Of a stretch of 64,000 nt of DNA, positions 62,848 through 64,000 are shown piece by piece. Under the pieces are notes generated by a model that searched no databases, was not told the origin of the DNA, and worked only from the letters and a program-made list of their open reading frames with translations. Each line of letters starts with the position of its first letter. Within the stretch, counting starts at the first letter, position 1. Origin of the DNA: an uncultured Lacticaseibacillus sp. (GTDB taxonomy: Bacteria > Bacillota > Bacilli > Lactobacillales > Lactobacillaceae); the NCBI GenBank assembly GCA_934370925.1, contig CAKRNG010000006.1, positions 1-64,000 on the forward strand, given 5' to 3'. The position numbers were made by a program, and so were the translations under genes.

Positions 62848-64000
62848 TTAGCTCTGCTCCAAAAGCTGACACGTAATCAAAGCCTTACCAGCCACCAAAT
62901 CATCAGCCATGATGTCGATGTCGAAGGTGGCGCCGTGGCGGGTGAGGTCGAGGCGCTTTAATCCGATAATGACGCGGGCAGAGAGTTGGATGGGACGGAT
63001 GGTGTTTAGGGTGACATTGTCGACGAGGACGTTTTGTCGGCCAAGTTCGTGTAGGTAGCGACTGGCGGCACTCGTGATGAGACCGCTCAAGACGCCCACG
63101 TTGAGTGCGCCGAACTTGTTCGTCATGATGGGTGCCGTGGCGACACGGTAAGCGACGGTGCCACCTGGAAGTGGGTCAACAGAACTGAGCGTGTCATCGA
63201 GTTGTTCCGCAATTGTTGCGGGCAAGTGTTCCGGCACCGGCGTTTCCTGAAGTTGCGCCAGCACGGTTGCCCGCGTTAACACCCCAATCAGGAGACCCGC
63301 ATCATCCACAACGGGCACGAGGTTAAGCCCCCGCCCCTGCATCAGGTGGTTCACCGTGGCAACGGATTCCCCCGTTTTTACCACAGCCGGGTGCCGTTCC
63401 ATCGCGCGTTCGAGCGGTGCACTGGCTTTACGCCCCTGCACCGTCTCCGTGTTCGCCACGCCGACCACCCGACCGCTGACGCTAATCACCGGAATTTCCG
63501 CGTGTCCACTCATTTCGGCAAGCTCCTGATAATCCGCAACGGTCGCGGGTAGTTTCAGGTAACTGGACTCTTCAAGTGGCGTGTACAGACTCGCCACGGT
63601 GAGGATGTCCCGCCGAATCGCTTGGTCAGAAAGCGCCCGGTTAATCATGGTTGCCACGGTAAATGTATCGTGGCTGGTCGTGATGATGGGCAACGCCGCC
63701 GCATTGGCCTGTGCCATCACCGCCGCCGAGGTTTCAAAGCCCCCGGTAATCAGCACGGCGGCCCCATTTTCCAAAGCCAGTGCCTGTGCATCTTCCCGGT
63801 TCCCCACAATGAGCAGGGAGTTACGGCTGATGTAATGACCCATGGCGCTGGTTTTCATGGCCCCAATCAGGAACTTGTCGAGCGGTTTGTCGAGCCCACT
63901 GGTTCCCCCGAGCACACGGCCATCGATAACGCGCACCAAATCGGCAAACGTTAACTTGGCACTGGTACTCTGTGGCCGGGGATCGGTACGCACCGTCCCC
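62848..64000 (-). CDS. ytoI: YtoI-type CBS/DRTGG/hotdog regulator (5' end outside the window)
   Basis: The visible 383 codons cover a DRTGG-like region (about 10-115 of the visible part), two CBS motifs (about 175-280, with VGVANTETV and LIGVLTRATVLAQL), and a C-terminal hotdog thioesterase-like domain (about 290-380). The N-terminal HTH of the family (about 60 residues) would lie beyond 64000. No function is proven for YtoI. The frame is open to the window edge. Confidence 0.9.
   Translation of the reverse strand, partial: GTVRTDPRPQSTSAKLTFADLVRVIDGRVLGGTSGLDKPLDKFLIGAMKTSAMGHYISRNSLLIVGNREDAQALALENGAAVLITGGFETSAAVMAQANAAALPIITTSHDTFTVATMINRALSDQAIRRDILTVASLYTPLEESSYLKLPATVADYQELAEMSGHAEIPVISVSGRVVGVANTETVQGRKASAPLERAMERHPAVVKTGESVATVNHLMQGRGLNLVPVVDDAGLLIGVLTRATVLAQLQETPVPEHLPATIAEQLDDTLSSVDPLPGGTVAYRVATAPIMTNKFGALNVGVLSGLITSAASRYLHELGRQNVLVDNVTLNTIRPIQLSARVIIGLKRLDLTRHGATFDIDIMADDLVAGKALITCQLLEQS

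Overview
The window looks like the chromosome of a low-to-middle G+C Gram-positive of the family Lactobacillaceae (about half G+C by eye). The evidence is the set of housekeeping genes and their order: divergent hit/ecsAB with prsA and yhaM close by; alaS-ireB-ruvX-DUF1292; a small ORF-ptsH-ptsI block divergent from clpE-DUF1827; ytpR near murC; dut-radA near yacL; T-box leaders on two aminoacyl-tRNA synthetase genes; and PepC-type cysteine peptidases. I cannot name the species. There are no rRNA genes, no CRISPR array, no phage module and no recognisable transposase. One tRNA gene (Gly, CCC anticodon) is present.

Layout. 0-5.9 kb: a short regulator-like ORF at the edge, a Bax-inhibitor-type channel, murC, an unknown disordered protein, ytpR, a small secreted or membrane protein and trmB. 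6.5-12.1 kb: ecsB-ecsA divergent from hit-YtxH-like-prsA, then yhaM. 12.2-19.9 kb: an APC permease, yacL, radA and dut (flanked by long inverted repeats), a small acetyltransferase and rpiA. 20.2-26.0 kb: the divergent S-methylmethionine pair mmuM/mmuP and two tandem pepC-family genes. 26.2-33.3 kb: a YheA-like gene, a class A PBP, a RluA-family pseudouridine synthase, argR, and argS with its T-box and a tRNA-Gly. 34.2-38.5 kb: a HicB-like protein, azlCD, mecA, a metallo-beta-lactamase-fold hydrolase and an ABM-domain protein. 39-46.3 kb: ptsI-ptsH, clpE, DUF1827, a MucBP-domain protein and a lipoprotein. 46.5-54.3 kb: two VIT-family transporters, galU, and DUF1292-ruvX-ireB-alaS with a distant T-box. 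54.6-64 kb: a K+ channel, a large surface GH35 beta-galactosidase broken by one frameshift, a DEAD-box helicase, nrnA and the 3' part of a ytoI-type regulator.

Most genes are core functions: wall synthesis and protein secretion/folding (murC, PBP, prsA, ecsAB), tRNA charging and modification (argS, alaS, trmB, RluA type), PTS sugar uptake (ptsHI), proteolysis and stress (clpE under apparent HrcA and CtsR control, mecA, pepC), amino acid traffic (mmuP, azlCD, APC permease) and DNA/RNA repair and turnover (radA, ruvX, dut, yhaM, nrnA).

The unusual part lies between the genes. I can follow at least six families of structured non-coding repeats. The most striking (called G here) has eight copies plus one fragment. 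It is a 115-160 bp long-hairpin element with terminal inverted repeats. Almost all imperfections in its stem become G-U wobbles when the strand starting GGCTGCGCC is read as RNA, which points to a conserved RNA fold. Other families (A, B, C, D, E, F) form inverted pairs around genes, abut stop codons, or separate alaS from its T-box leader.
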